Source: Bradyrhizobium sp. CIAT3101 | GTDB taxonomy: Bacteria > Pseudomonadota > Alphaproteobacteria > Rhizobiales > Xanthobacteraceae | Assembly: GCF_029714945.1 (NCBI RefSeq) | Contig: NZ_CP121634.1 | Location: 6,903,001-6,967,000 of the forward strand | Length of the DNA: 64,000 nt | Direction of reading: 5' to 3' | Shown: one piece after another, positions 1 through 10,800 of the stretch | Layout of the letters: every line of letters starts with the position of its first letter | How positions within the stretch are numbered: the stretch's first letter is position 1 | Translations under genes and position numbers: made by a program | Notes under the pieces: model-generated | What the model was told of the DNA's origin: nothing | Database searches by the model: none | The model's input: only the letters and a program-made list of their open reading frames with translations

Positions 1-3000
1 AAGTTCGCCTGCCGAAACCTCGGAGGTCGCCTTCTGCAATTCGATCTCGCAGAGCATCACCTCCAGCAGCGCGCGGTGGCGCACGTCGCCAACGAAGATC
101 GAGCCACCTGGAATCAACTTTTTCAGCGCGACCGCCAGCACGTCCATGAGATATGCCACACTCGGGAAGTACTGGGCGACCGAGTTGATGACGATCGTGT
201 CGAAGGAGTCGCCCTCGACGGCAGCCAGCGTATCGGCGGCCCTCTGCTCCAATACCACACCGACCAGACCGCGCCGCTCAGCTTCGGCCTTTACTCGTGC
301 CAAGGCTGCAGCAGACAGATCGATGCCGTGATAAAGTTCGCAGTTCGGCGCCACGCGGAAGAGGATCATGCCCGTCCCACAGCCGACCTCAAGTACCCGG
401 CGGGGCCGCAGTTGCAGTATTCTCTCGGTTGTGCACGCGATCCATTCGCTCATTTGCGCTTCGGGAATTAAATCGCCGGTATAACTACTCCTCCACCCCG
501 CAGTCTCGGAGTTACCATCATTCTGATAGGTCTCATCCCAGATGGTTCCCCAGTGACCAATTGTTGGAGCATTGCTCTTGGTGGGCGCGACGATGTAAGC
601 GACGAGCTGCTGCACGCCAGTCGCATCTGGTTTGGCCACAACCACACTCTGTTGCACTGACGGATGACGGTTCAATGCTGCCTCGATCTCGCCCGGTTCG
701 ATCCGGTGACCACGGATCTTAACCTGATGGTCGAGACGTCCGAGGTGCGCAAGCGTGCCATCGGGCAACCACTGCCCAAGATCGCCAGTTCGATACAGAC
801 GAGCCTCAGAATCGCTGAAAGGATCAGGTACGAAGCGCTCTTTGGTTAGCTGCGGTTGTTCCAGGTAGCCTCGGGCCAAACCGGCGCCGCCAATCACGAT
901 CTCGCCTGGTACGCCGACGGGCAACGATCGGAGCGCACGATCGACGACATACACTCTGGTATTCGCAACTGGTCTTCCGATCGTGATGGTGTCGCCTGCC
1001 CTCTCCACCGGACTGACCGTTGACCATATACACGTCTCCGTCGGGCCGTACATATTGAGTATTGCGCCCTGATAGCGCTGCCTCAACCGCTCGACCAGTG
1101 TCTGCGGCAATGGCTCGCCACCCAGGAGAAGCATGCGCAACGAGCTCAGCGCATCGAGCGAAGCATCGTCGGACACCAGCATGCTCGCCAGCGACGGTGT
1201 GGCCTGGAGGTGAGAAACGCCATGACGACGAATCTGCGAGGCAATATCCTGATCGGGCTCTGTTAGGATCTGTGTGAAAGGCAGATTGGCGAGGCGACGC
1301 AATTCATCCAGATGGGGAAGGCTGGCCAGCACATCGTCGGCCGAAACGCCGAAATCGATCAAGCAGGCGATCTCGTCGACGCCAAACTGCTTCAGCTTAT
1401 CGATCGTCGCCAAGCACGAGCTCGGCGACCCAAAAAGGCCCGCGGTGTTGAAGTATCGCTCGAACGCGTGCTCCATAATGACGTTGAGTTCCTCGACGTC
1501 TAGCTCCGCGAGGTTCATTTGTTGCACAGCGGATGCTTGCCGATCGTCGCCCTTGGCGAATGCGGTTAACTCCCATCGCATTTTGGAGATGAGGTCGGTC
1601 GATGTCTTGAGGTATTCCAGGAACGGGCCTCGCACCTTGCTGCGGACCGTTTCCGCATCAGGGCCTACAAATGTGTGCAGCATGAGCGTAACGACTCCTG
1701 CCCCGTCGTACCCCGCGTCGATCCGAGCCTTGCGATAGACTGCAATGTTCGCGACAAGCTCCTCTGACTTCATCACCAGCAGATTCGTCAGCACATTGGC
1801 GCCTAGCCGACCGGCCAGCGCGAACGTGTCGGGATGTGAGCTCGCGGTCACCCACATTTTAGGTTCGCGCTGCACCGGAAGCGGGAAAGTCTTCACTTCG
1901 ACCGGCTGGCCATCCCCGCCGACGGTCTTAACCGCCTCGCCGCGCCAGAGCGCCTTCACTGTCTCGATGCCACTGGCCATGAGTTCGCGGCGGTTCGTGT
2001 AGTTCTCCGGCTGCAGCACGAAGTCACGAGCGTGCCAACCGGATGCAAAGCTTAGTCCGACGCGGCCATTGGACAGGTTGTCGACGACCGACCATTCCTC
2101 CGCGACGCGGATGGGGTTGTGCAGCGGCAGCACCACGCTGCCGGCCCGGATGCCTATGCGCCGGGTGACAGCTGCGACTGCCGCGCTAGTCAGCGCTGCA
2201 TTCGGATACAGGCCACCGAAGGGATGGAAGTGGCGCTCCGGCGTCCATACGGCAGAGAAGCCGTGCTCATCAGCGTACTTCGCGCCTTCGAGCAACAGGC
2301 GGTATTTGTCGCCGCTAACTTCGGCCGCATCAGCGGCGAAGTAGAACAGGCTGAAATCGATCGGTCTAGCGCTCAATGCTTTGCTCGCCGCTCCGCGCGC
2401 CAGCCGCTCGGGCTCATGCTGGATGATCACCCTAAAACCTCGCGCCAGCGTCCAGAACAATTCCAATACAGAAATGTCGAACGAGATGCTGGTGGTCGCG
2501 AGCCAGACGCCTGGCTCCGTCCCCAATGCCTGATCCATGGCCTCGAAGAAGTTGGCGACGTTTCGATGCTCGAGCATCACCCCCTTCGGACGACCGGTGG
2601 AGCCGGACGTGAAAATGACATAGGCAAGGCTTTCACCTGAAAGAGCCACGTGCGGTCGATCCGCTTCGCCGTCCTCCGCGTCAACGCACACAATCGGTGT
2701 GTGCCGGGGCAGCGCGGTAGCTAAATTGGTCGTGGTAACCACCACGCCAGCGCGGGAGTCCTCGAGCATGAGCGCGATCCGCTCATCGGGGTATGAAGGA
2801 TCCATCGGCACATAGGCTGCACCGGCCTTGAGGATACCGAGCAAACCGATCATCATTTCGGCCGATCGCTCGACGTAAATTCCGACCATCTGGTCGGGTT
2901 TCGCACCGTCAGCGATCAGTGCTTGGGCGACATGGTTTGCGCGCCGATCAAGTTCGCGGTAGGTGAGCGAACGGGAGCCGTCGACCAGCGCCACCTTATC

Positions 3001-4434
3001 AGGTGTACGGTCGACCTGCGCTTCAAAGGCCTCATGCACGCAGTGCGGTCCCGATAGCGGTCTCTCAGTGTTGTTCCAGATCTGAAATATCGAACCGGTG
3101 TCCTGCGAAGGCAGCCGAGGCAGATCGCCGAGATTGGCCTTTGGCCGGTCGGCAATCGCGATTAGGATCGCTTGCAACAAATCGGCGATGCGCTCAACGG
3201 CGGCCAGCGCAAAACAGTTCGCGTCGTATGACAATTTGAAAGTCAATTGAGGACCGTCATAGGCCATCACATTGAACGGGAAATTGGTCTGGTCGTGTAG
3301 CGTGAAGTCGCGACGCTGCCATTCCTGACCGAAAGACTTCAGTCGCGCATCATCGGTTTGCGAATTGAAAACGACGATAGAGTCAAAAAGCGACTGTCCG
3401 CGAGGCACCTCGCTGACGCGAAGGATGTCGACGAGCGGCGTGTGTTCGAACTGGCGCAACTCCACGTGCTGTTCGCCCAGTTGGCGGCACAATTCCAGCA
3501 CTGGCAATTCGGAGGGTAATTTGACCCGAATCGGCACGGTATTGATGAACAGCCCGATAACGCGATCTGCGCCTTCGATCGACGACCGCCTGCCGGCCCT
3601 AGTCAGTCCATAGACGACATCCTCCTGGGCGGAAAACGCCGAAAGCACCAGCGACCAGGCCGCCTCCACAAGGACGGACGTGCGCAATGAGGTTCGCGCG
3701 GAGAGATCATGTAGCTTGCCCGTGTCGGCTGGAGATAACGCAAATTTTAGAGTGGCGTGACCTGCGGCGGGACGTGCATCCGAAGCGGCGATCCGCAACG
3801 CCTCGAGATTGGTTGGAGTCCGGAAGCCGGTCAGGATATTGCGCCAGTATGCCTCGGCTGCGGGAGCATTCGTTGCCAAGTGCCGTCGGAGCCAAGCGAT
3901 GTGTTCGCGATAGGCCGGACGCTGCTCGAACAGCGGCTCCGCACCGCATGCCATAGCTGCATAAACTTCGAGCACTTCCTTCACGACGAAGGCGTAGCAG
4001 GAGTCCAAAATGGCGTGCGAATATGTGAAAATGAGGCTGTGGCAATCCGCGCCGAAATGCAGCACCGTCACGCGCCAGAGCGGCGCCACGTCGAGGGCGA
4101 AGGCACGAGATCTATCCGCGGCCAGGAATATCTTCAATGCCTCATCCTGTTGCCCGTGCGTCATCCCCGCCAAGTCCCGCGTCTCGAACGGCACCGCGAC
4201 CTCGTCCACAACCTCCTGTAGCGGAATTTCCAGGCCTTCCCATCGAAACCGGGTGCGCAAAGTGGGGTGCCGGTTCGCGACCACAGCCCACGCATCGGAA
4301 AGGGATTTGGTGTCGATCGGCTCGTTGAACCGCATCTCAAGCTGCTCGACATCCACGCCTTGGGTACGCGCCTCGAGATAATGGAACAGCATGCCTTGCT
4401 GGAGCGGCGAAAGAGGATAGCTTTCCTGAATCAT
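1..4434 (-). CDS. Non-ribosomal peptide synthetase, C-A(luciferase-like monooxygenase insert)-MT, partial
   Basis: This is an NRPS read leftwards whose 3' part lies outside the window (1478 codons visible). The start is the ATG at 4434, where the protein opens MIQESYPLSPLQQGMLFHY, the normal beginning of a condensation domain (about residues 1-440). The condensation active site reads SHAILDS, so the usual HHxxxDG has lost its first His and its Gly. The adenylation domain starts near residue 465 and shows YVIFTSGSTGRPKGV (A3) and FDISVLE (A4). Between A4 and A5 (NMYGPTE) sits a flavin-dependent luciferase-like monooxygenase domain of about 340 residues (about 688-1030), of the MupA/Atu3671 type found in natural-product enzymes. 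After A8 (HQVKIRGHRIEPGEIE) a class I SAM-methyltransferase follows (RVLEVGCGTGMILF) and continues to the edge. The substrate is unknown; the insert suggests oxidation of the activated amino acid and the MT suggests N- or C-methylation. It is divergent from the PKS at 4876. Confidence 0.93.
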   Translation of the reverse strand, partial: MIQESYPLSPLQQGMLFHYLEARTQGVDVEQLEMRFNEPIDTKSLSDAWAVVANRHPTLRTRFRWEGLEIPLQEVVDEVAVPFETRDLAGMTHGQQDEALKIFLAADRSRAFALDVAPLWRVTVLHFGADCHSLIFTYSHAILDSCYAFVVKEVLEVYAAMACGAEPLFEQRPAYREHIAWLRRHLATNAPAAEAYWRNILTGFRTPTNLEALRIAASDARPAAGHATLKFALSPADTGKLHDLSARTSLRTSVLVEAAWSLVLSAFSAQEDVVYGLTRAGRRSSIEGADRVIGLFINTVPIRVKLPSELPVLELCRQLGEQHVELRQFEHTPLVDILRVSEVPRGQSLFDSIVVFNSQTDDARLKSFGQEWQRRDFTLHDQTNFPFNVMAYDGPQLTFKLSYDANCFALAAVERIADLLQAILIAIADRPKANLGDLPRLPSQDTGSIFQIWNNTERPLSGPHCVHEAFEAQVDRTPDKVALVDGSRSLTYRELDRRANHVAQALIADGAKPDQMVGIYVERSAEMMIGLLGILKAGAAYVPMDPSYPDERIALMLEDSRAGVVVTTTNLATALPRHTPIVCVDAEDGEADRPHVALSGESLAYVIFTSGSTGRPKGVMLEHRNVANFFEAMDQALGTEPGVWLATTSISFDISVLELFWTLARGFRVIIQHEPERLARGAASKALSARPIDFSLFYFAADAAEVSGDKYRLLLEGAKYADEHGFSAVWTPERHFHPFGGLYPNAALTSAAVAAVTRRIGIRAGSVVLPLHNPIRVAEEWSVVDNLSNGRVGLSFASGWHARDFVLQPENYTNRRELMASGIETVKALWRGEAVKTVGGDGQPVEVKTFPLPVQREPKMWVTASSHPDTFALAGRLGANVLTNLLVMKSEELVANIAVYRKARIDAGYDGAGVVTLMLHTFVGPDAETVRSKVRGPFLEYLKTSTDLISKMRWELTAFAKGDDRQASAVQQMNLAELDVEELNVIMEHAFERYFNTAGLFGSPSSCLATIDKLKQFGVDEIACLIDFGVSADDVLASLPHLDELRRLANLPFTQILTEPDQDIASQIRRHGVSHLQATPSLASMLVSDDASLDALSSLRMLLLGGEPLPQTLVERLRQRYQGAILNMYGPTETCIWSTVSPVERAGDTITIGRPVANTRVYVVDRALRSLPVGVPGEIVIGGAGLARGYLEQPQLTKERFVPDPFSDSEARLYRTGDLGQWLPDGTLAHLGRLDHQVKIRGHRIEPGEIEAALNRHPSVQQSVVVAKPDATGVQQLVAYIVAPTKSNAPTIGHWGTIWDETYQNDGNSETAGWRSSYTGDLIPEAQMSEWIACTTERILQLRPRRVLEVGCGTGMILFRVAPNCELYHGIDLSAAALARVKAEAERRGLVGVVLEQRAADTLAAVEGDSFDTIVINSVAQYFPSVAYLMDVLAVALKKLIPGGSIFVGDVRHRALLEVMLCEIELQKATSEVSAGEL

Positions 4435-4875
4435 GGTACTCCCAACGTCATCGCGGGCTACCGCGTAGGCGCAAATTTAAGCGGCAGGGCCTCAATACTT
4501 AGTTATCTCAAATACCAAAAATCATACTTTAAATCAGAGCCAACAATACTGTTATATCCGCTATGGTCAGATGCAATTAAAAAATGCCTGGGTTTTCGAT
4601 TGGCATTAACGCTGATGGCAAAAGGGCGTCAGTAGTGCATTTGTATTACTGTTATTGTTTCGCGAAGATGGAATTTCTAATTTCCTTAGACCATTAGATA
4701 ACGATCGCAATCCCACCGCAGCCAGCGGAGCCCTGATCAAAATGCATCTTGACGAAATGTCGTCAGTTGGCTCGGCCGCCGTCGCCTAGCAGTCGTCAAC
4801 TTAGATCGTCTTCGCATTCTCTAGTTTGATTACTCAGTGCTCAGCCGCTGATTTTGGCCTCTTGGAGCGAGCCCA
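4435..4875. promoter_or_regulatory. Divergent promoter region between NRPS and PKS
   Basis: This 441-bp intergenic stretch is clearly more AT-rich than its surroundings, especially 4475-4560 and 4660-4720, and must hold the promoters of both the leftward NRPS and the rightward PKS. I see no convincing nod box, tts box or long inverted repeat. A GGAG at 4864-4867 lies 8 nt before the GTG start of the PKS. The exact promoter elements cannot be placed by eye. Confidence 0.55.
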
Positions 4876-7800
4876 GTGCAAGATCAAATGATGTCAAGTG
4901 CAGGCGAGAGCGAGCGCGAAGCGTCTTCAATCGCAATTATCGGCATGGCCGGACGTTTTCCCGGCGCTCCCAGCGTGGCGACGTTCTGGGAGAACATCCG
5001 CGAAGGTCGTGAAACCATTCGTATCTTCACCGAGCAGGAGCTACTTGCCGTCGGCGAGTCCCCCGAATTGCTGCGCGACGCGTCCTATGTCAAGGCGTGC
5101 GGCTATTTGGATGGCATCGATCAGTTTGATGCAGCATTTTTTGGCATCTCTCCCCGCGACGCGGCAGTGTTCGACCCGCAGCATCGCCTGTTTCTTGAAT
5201 GCTCATCCGAAGCCTTCGAGGATGCGGGCTACGTCAGTGGAAAGATCGGCGGGCCCGTTGCCGTCTTTGCCGCGTCAGGTGCGAGCGAATATTTTACTTA
5301 CAATCTCGCGAGCAATGAAGAGGTCATGCGCTCGATCGGCGCTTGGCTGCTGCGTCACATGGGCAACGATCCAAATTTCCTCGCAACGCGCGTATCTTAC
5401 GAACTCGACCTCGTCGGCCCCAGCATGAATGTGCAGACGGCCTGCTCGTCATCGCTCGTTGCGGTTCATCTCGCCTGCCAGAGTCTGCTCAATGGCGAAT
5501 GCGATGTGGCGCTGGCTGGCGCATCCACCATTTATCCCGACCAGCGAGGCTACTTATACAGACCAGGAGAAATTCTCTCTCCCGATGGACACTGTCGTCC
5601 ATTCGATGCCCAGGCCGGCGGTACGGTAATGGCATCTGCCGTCGGCTGTGTCGTTCTCAAGCGGCTTTCGGACGCCCTGCGCGATGGTGACTGTATCCGT
5701 GCAGTAATCCGCGGCTCGGCAATCAACAATGATGGCTCCGACAAGGTCGGATACCTCGCCCCCAGCGTCAGCGGGCAAGCTCGGGTCATTTCCGAGGCTC
5801 TAGACCTCGCCGGTATCACGCCCGAAGAGGTGTCTTATATCGAGGCGCACGGCACCGGCACGCTGATCGGCGACCCCATCGAGATCGCGGCACTAATTGA
5901 GGCTTTCGGGCCTGACGCCCAACGACAGTCATGCGCAATCGGTTCGGTCAAATCCAACATCGGCCATGCCGGTGAGGCAGCAGGCATGTGCAGCCTGATC
6001 AAGACGATTTGCGCGCTCGAGCATCGTGAGTTGCCGGCCACGCTGCATTATCAGACCCCAAATCCGCAGGTCGGCTTTTCCGATTCACCATTCTTCGTCA
6101 ACGCAAGCTTGCGGCCATGGCCGGCGGCCTTCGGCAGGAAGCGGATCGCGGGTGTCACGAGCCTTGGCGCCGGGGGCACAAACGCTCACCTCATCCTGGA
6201 GGAGGCCCCGCCCCGGTCCTCGCAAAGTCGTCGGGACATGGGACCGCAATTGATTCTGCTGTCATCGCGAACCAGCGTAGCTCTCGACGAGGCGACACGG
6301 AATTTGGCCAACCACCTGCGGACGAGTACTAGTCAGCCGCTTAATGAGGTCGCATTCACTCTGATGGCAGGTCGCGAGGCCTTCGAGGCTCGCCGCTCGT
6401 TGGTGGCCTACGATCCGGCCTCGGCGGCAGCTCAATTGGACACCTGCGATCCACAGCGCGTCGTCACTGGCAAGGCCGCGCGCGAACATGCTTCGACCGT
6501 GTTCCTTTTCCCAGGCGGCGGAGCGCAATACGCCGGCATGGGCGCCGAGCTCTATCAGAAGGAACCGGTTTTCCGCGAAGCAATAGATGCCTGCCTTGCC
6601 GTAGTTCAACCCCGCCTCACTGTCGATCTGCGCAGTTTAATCTTCCCGTCACCCGGCACCGTGGCCGAGGCCGACAAGCAGCTGGAGGCCCCCTCTTTGG
6701 CGCTTCCAGCACTGTTCGCGGTTGAGTACGCTCTTGCGACGCTTCTGCAATCGTGGGGCCTGGTTCCCACCGCTTTGATCGGGCACAGCGCCGGCGAGTA
6801 TGCCGCGGCTTGTGTTTCAGGCGTACTCACAATGCCGGATGCGATGTCGCTGGTTGCGCTACGCGGCAAATTATTTGAAACGCTGCCCTGCGGCGCTATG
6901 CTGTCGGTCGCGCTATCCGAAGAGCAGGTACGGCCGCGGCTTGGTGACGAGCTTTCGCTTGCCGCCGTGAACGGGCCTTCGCTATGCGTCGCGTCGGGCC
7001 CGGTAGATGCGATCGCGCGGCTCGAGGCCGAGCTTGCTGCGGAACATATCGACCATACCCGCATCCACATCAACGTCGCTGCACACTCATCGATGCTCGA
7101 GCCGATCCTGTCGGAATTCGAACACTTCTGCCGAACTATTCGGTTTCAGAAGCCAACAATACCTTTCGTGTCCAATCTGAGCGGGACCTGGATCACCGAC
7201 GCCGAAGCGATGGACTCTGGCTACTGGGTCCGTCATCTTCGAAACACTGTGCGCTTCGACCAAGGCGCCCGGACAGTGCTGGGGAGTGGCAGCCGAGCGT
7301 TGTTAGAAGTAGGCCCCGGCCGCACGCTTGCCAGCCTCTGCCGGCAGCAGCCCATCAAAGCCGCGGTGGTGACTACCTCGCTCCGCCATCCCAACGAAGC
7401 GGCGTCAGACGTCGCCTTCCTGAAGGAGGCGGTTGGCCGACTCTGGGTTGTCGGCATCGAGATCAATCCCTTCAAATTTTTTGCGCGGGATTCGCAGCGC
7501 CGCCTACCGCTGCCGACGTATCCCTTCGAAAGGCAGCGATATTGGATCGAAAAGGGAGCGCAGGCCACTCAGACCACCTCTCTTACACGCCGGCCTGAAG
7601 TGGGTCGATGGTTCTCCGCTCCCACATTCGTGCGTTCAGCGCCCTCCGAAAAGCTTTCTGAAGAAGAGCTTCGCAAGCCTTGGCTGGTTATCACCGATAA
7701 TTCACCATTGGCCACCGCAATCGTCAAACGCTTGCGTGCGTCCGGCGCACGGGTTGCCACGATCACCGCCGGATCCCAATTTGCGGAGCACGGCGCGCTG

Positions 7801-10800
7801 AGTTTCACGATCGATCCCGCTCGCGCTACCGATTACTCCAGACTGATGGAGGGCCTTCGAAGACAGGACGCACTGCCGGCGCACATTGTTCACCTTTGGG
7901 CGCTCGCTCCGAGGCCGAGGAGATTCTTTGGTTCGTCGGGTGACGCCGACCTTGCTGCTTTCGACGACGGAGCGGTTCGAAATTTTTACGGCCTTCTGTT
8001 TCTGTTGCAAGCCCTGACATTTGAGGTTGATCGGGTCCGCCTTACCGCGATCGGTACCGCGATCGAGGCGCTCCCCGGCGAACGCGAGGTACACCCCGAA
8101 AAGTCGAATTTGATGGGCGTCTGCCGCGTGTTGCCGCGCGAGATGCCAGGCGCGACATGTTCGGTCCTCGACGTGGTCATGCCACAGGCCGGATCTGACA
8201 AGGAAGCGCTTCTGGCAAATCGGTTGATCGACGAACTCTACGCCAGCAAACGCGATCCACTTGTGATCCTGCGCGACGGTGGACGCTGGGTACAGCGTTT
8301 CGATCCACTGGTGCTAAATTCCGCACCGGAGGTGCGCAGCTGGCTGCGCCCCGGTGGGGTGTACCTCGTCACCGGCGGACTGGGCGGCATAGGTCTCGAA
8401 CTGATGCAGCATCTAGCGCTGCACGCCAAAGCTCGCCTTGTGTGCGTTGGCAGGACGAAAATGCCGACGGAATCTGCGTGGGATCAATGGCTCCAGGATC
8501 GCGGCGCGGACGATAACACGTCTCGAAAAATCGAGAAGGTGCGGGCATTGCGGGCGCTTGGTGCCGAAGTGATGCTCGCGGCCGCCGACGTCACCGATCG
8601 TGACGCGATGGCCAATGTGGTGGCCGACGCGACGCGACGCTTCGGCCGCATCAACGGTGTTTTCCATTGCGCTGGCGTGCTCAAAGATCAGCTGATCGCG
8701 CTTCGCGCGCCCGAGCCTCAATCAGCCGTGCTTTCGGTCAAGGCCAAGGGTGCTCTAATCCTGCAATCGTTGTTCCGCGATGGCGAGCTGGATGTCCTAA
8801 TCAATTTCTCATCGGTCAGCTCGATCCTTGGGTTGGCTGGACAGGCCGACTATACTGCTGCCAATGCTGTTCTGGACGCGATGGCCAAGGCTCGCACAGC
8901 GCGGGGCAGCCGGACGCGTATCGTAAGCATCAATTGGAATGCTTGGAAAGAGGTGGGCATGCTCGCGACCTTGGTCCACGCGCACCACGGCACGGCTGTT
9001 GGCGATTTCACCAGCGCCAGCTCTCTACTTGGCAATTGTGTGCGCGACAGTATCAAGGAGACCGTGTTTCGATCGCTGCTACATCCCAAAACACATTGGC
9101 CGTTGGGCGAGCACGTCGTTAAGGAAGGCCAAGCAGTCATTCCAGGCACGGGCTTTCTGGAGCTTGCTCGCGCGGCGCTTGCGTACCGGGCCGAAGACCG
9201 GCCAATCGACATTCGAGACCTTACCTTCCTCCAGCCGTTTGTCGTTGGGCCTAACGAAGCCCGCGCGATCAATATTAAGTTGAATCGCGAAGGCGACCAT
9301 AGCCTCGTGATCTACGGTGATTCCAGCGAGCAGCCCTACGTCACGGCGCGCGCCACTTATGTCGATCTTCCAACCGTTTCGAGACGGTCTGTGTCAGCCA
9401 TTCGCGGACGCTGCCGCGGGCGTGGCGAGGTGATAAACGGGCGACTGGTCCAGAATTTCATGGATTTTGGCCCGCGTTGGGCCAACCTCCGGGCGATCAA
9501 TCTCGGCGATGGCGAAGCGCTAATCGATCTCGCGCTGCCAACTACCTTCGCCTCCGATCTCGCAACCTATTCGCTGCACCCGGCGTTGCTCGACATGGCG
9601 ACTGGTGCGGCTCAGCAGCTAATTCCGGGGTTTTCAGGCCATAGCGATTTCTATGTTCCATTCTTTTTCGGCCGCGTGCTGGTAAGGCGACCGGTACCGG
9701 CGACGTTCTCCAGTCACGTGCGCCTGAAGGCTGCGGACGGCAAAAGCGCAGTTTTCGATGTTACGCTGCTCGACGATGAAGGCAATGAGCTGGTCTCGAT
9801 CGAACGGTTCGTCATGCGTCGGGTCGAGGCGTTTGCTACCACTTTGGCTTCGCGCACTTCAGTGCGGCCAGATAGTCTCGAGACGGCCGAAGAAAGCTTC
9901 CTGCGCGAGGGCATGACCACTGCGGAAGGTCTTGAAGCGCTGGATCGAATTCTTGCCTACGATGTTTCGCCGCAAATCGTGGCCTCTACCCTCGACCTCG
10001 ACCTCTGGCTGGAGCGGCTGGACCATGGCGGTCGCGGGACACCGGCGGAGGAGGTCAATTGGTCCATTGGACAGCCAGGCCTCGTTCGCCCTGGGGGAAA
10101 TGCCGACCTCAAAGCCCCCCGAGATGCAACCGAGCGTGATCTGGCCGCTATCTGGCAGGAGATGCTCGGCATTCATCGGGTCTCGATTGACGATGACTTC
10201 TTCGAACTGGGCGGGCAGTCGCTCATCGCGATGCGGCTCTTCAACCGGATCCGCAAAGAGCATGGAGTCGAACTGCCGCTTTCTGTGTTATTTCAGGCGC
10301 CGACCATTGCTGCCACCGCGGTACTATTGCGAGAGGCCAAGGGCTTGGCCGCGATCGATCCTTCGGCGGTTGGTACCGGAGCGCTCCCAGAGGTGGACGC
10401 TCAGAATCTGCCTTCGTCACATGGCGCATTGGCAACCATAGAGCATGAGGCCCACGAAGTCCGGCTCGCAGCGGATATCTCCTCCACGAAGCCTCCAATC
10501 GCGCCGCGATCGTTGGTCGAGATCGCGCGCGGCGGCGATCGGCCGCCATTGTTTTGTGTACATGGCGCTGGAGGTAACGTCCTTAACTTTCGAGATCTCT
10601 CCTGGGGACTGCACCATGATCAGCCTTTCTACGCACTGCAGGCCCGTGGTGTAGACGGCACGAGCAGCTTGCATACATCGATCGAGGATATGGCCCGGGC
10701 CTATATTGAGGAGATCCGCACGTTGAGGCCACACGGCCCCTATTTGCTGGCTGGCTATTCTGGTGGCGGTGTCGTGGCTTTCGAGATGGCACAGCAACTG

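Noticed and set aside
4560..4720. Possible nod box in the NRPS/PKS divergent region
   Set aside because: The conserved ATC-N9-GAT modules could not be found in the right order.
4750..4820. tts-like words (CGTCAGTT...TCG and CGTCAACTT...TCG) before the PKS
   Set aside because: Only isolated blocks match, the spacing is wrong and the second half (GAAAGCT) is absent.
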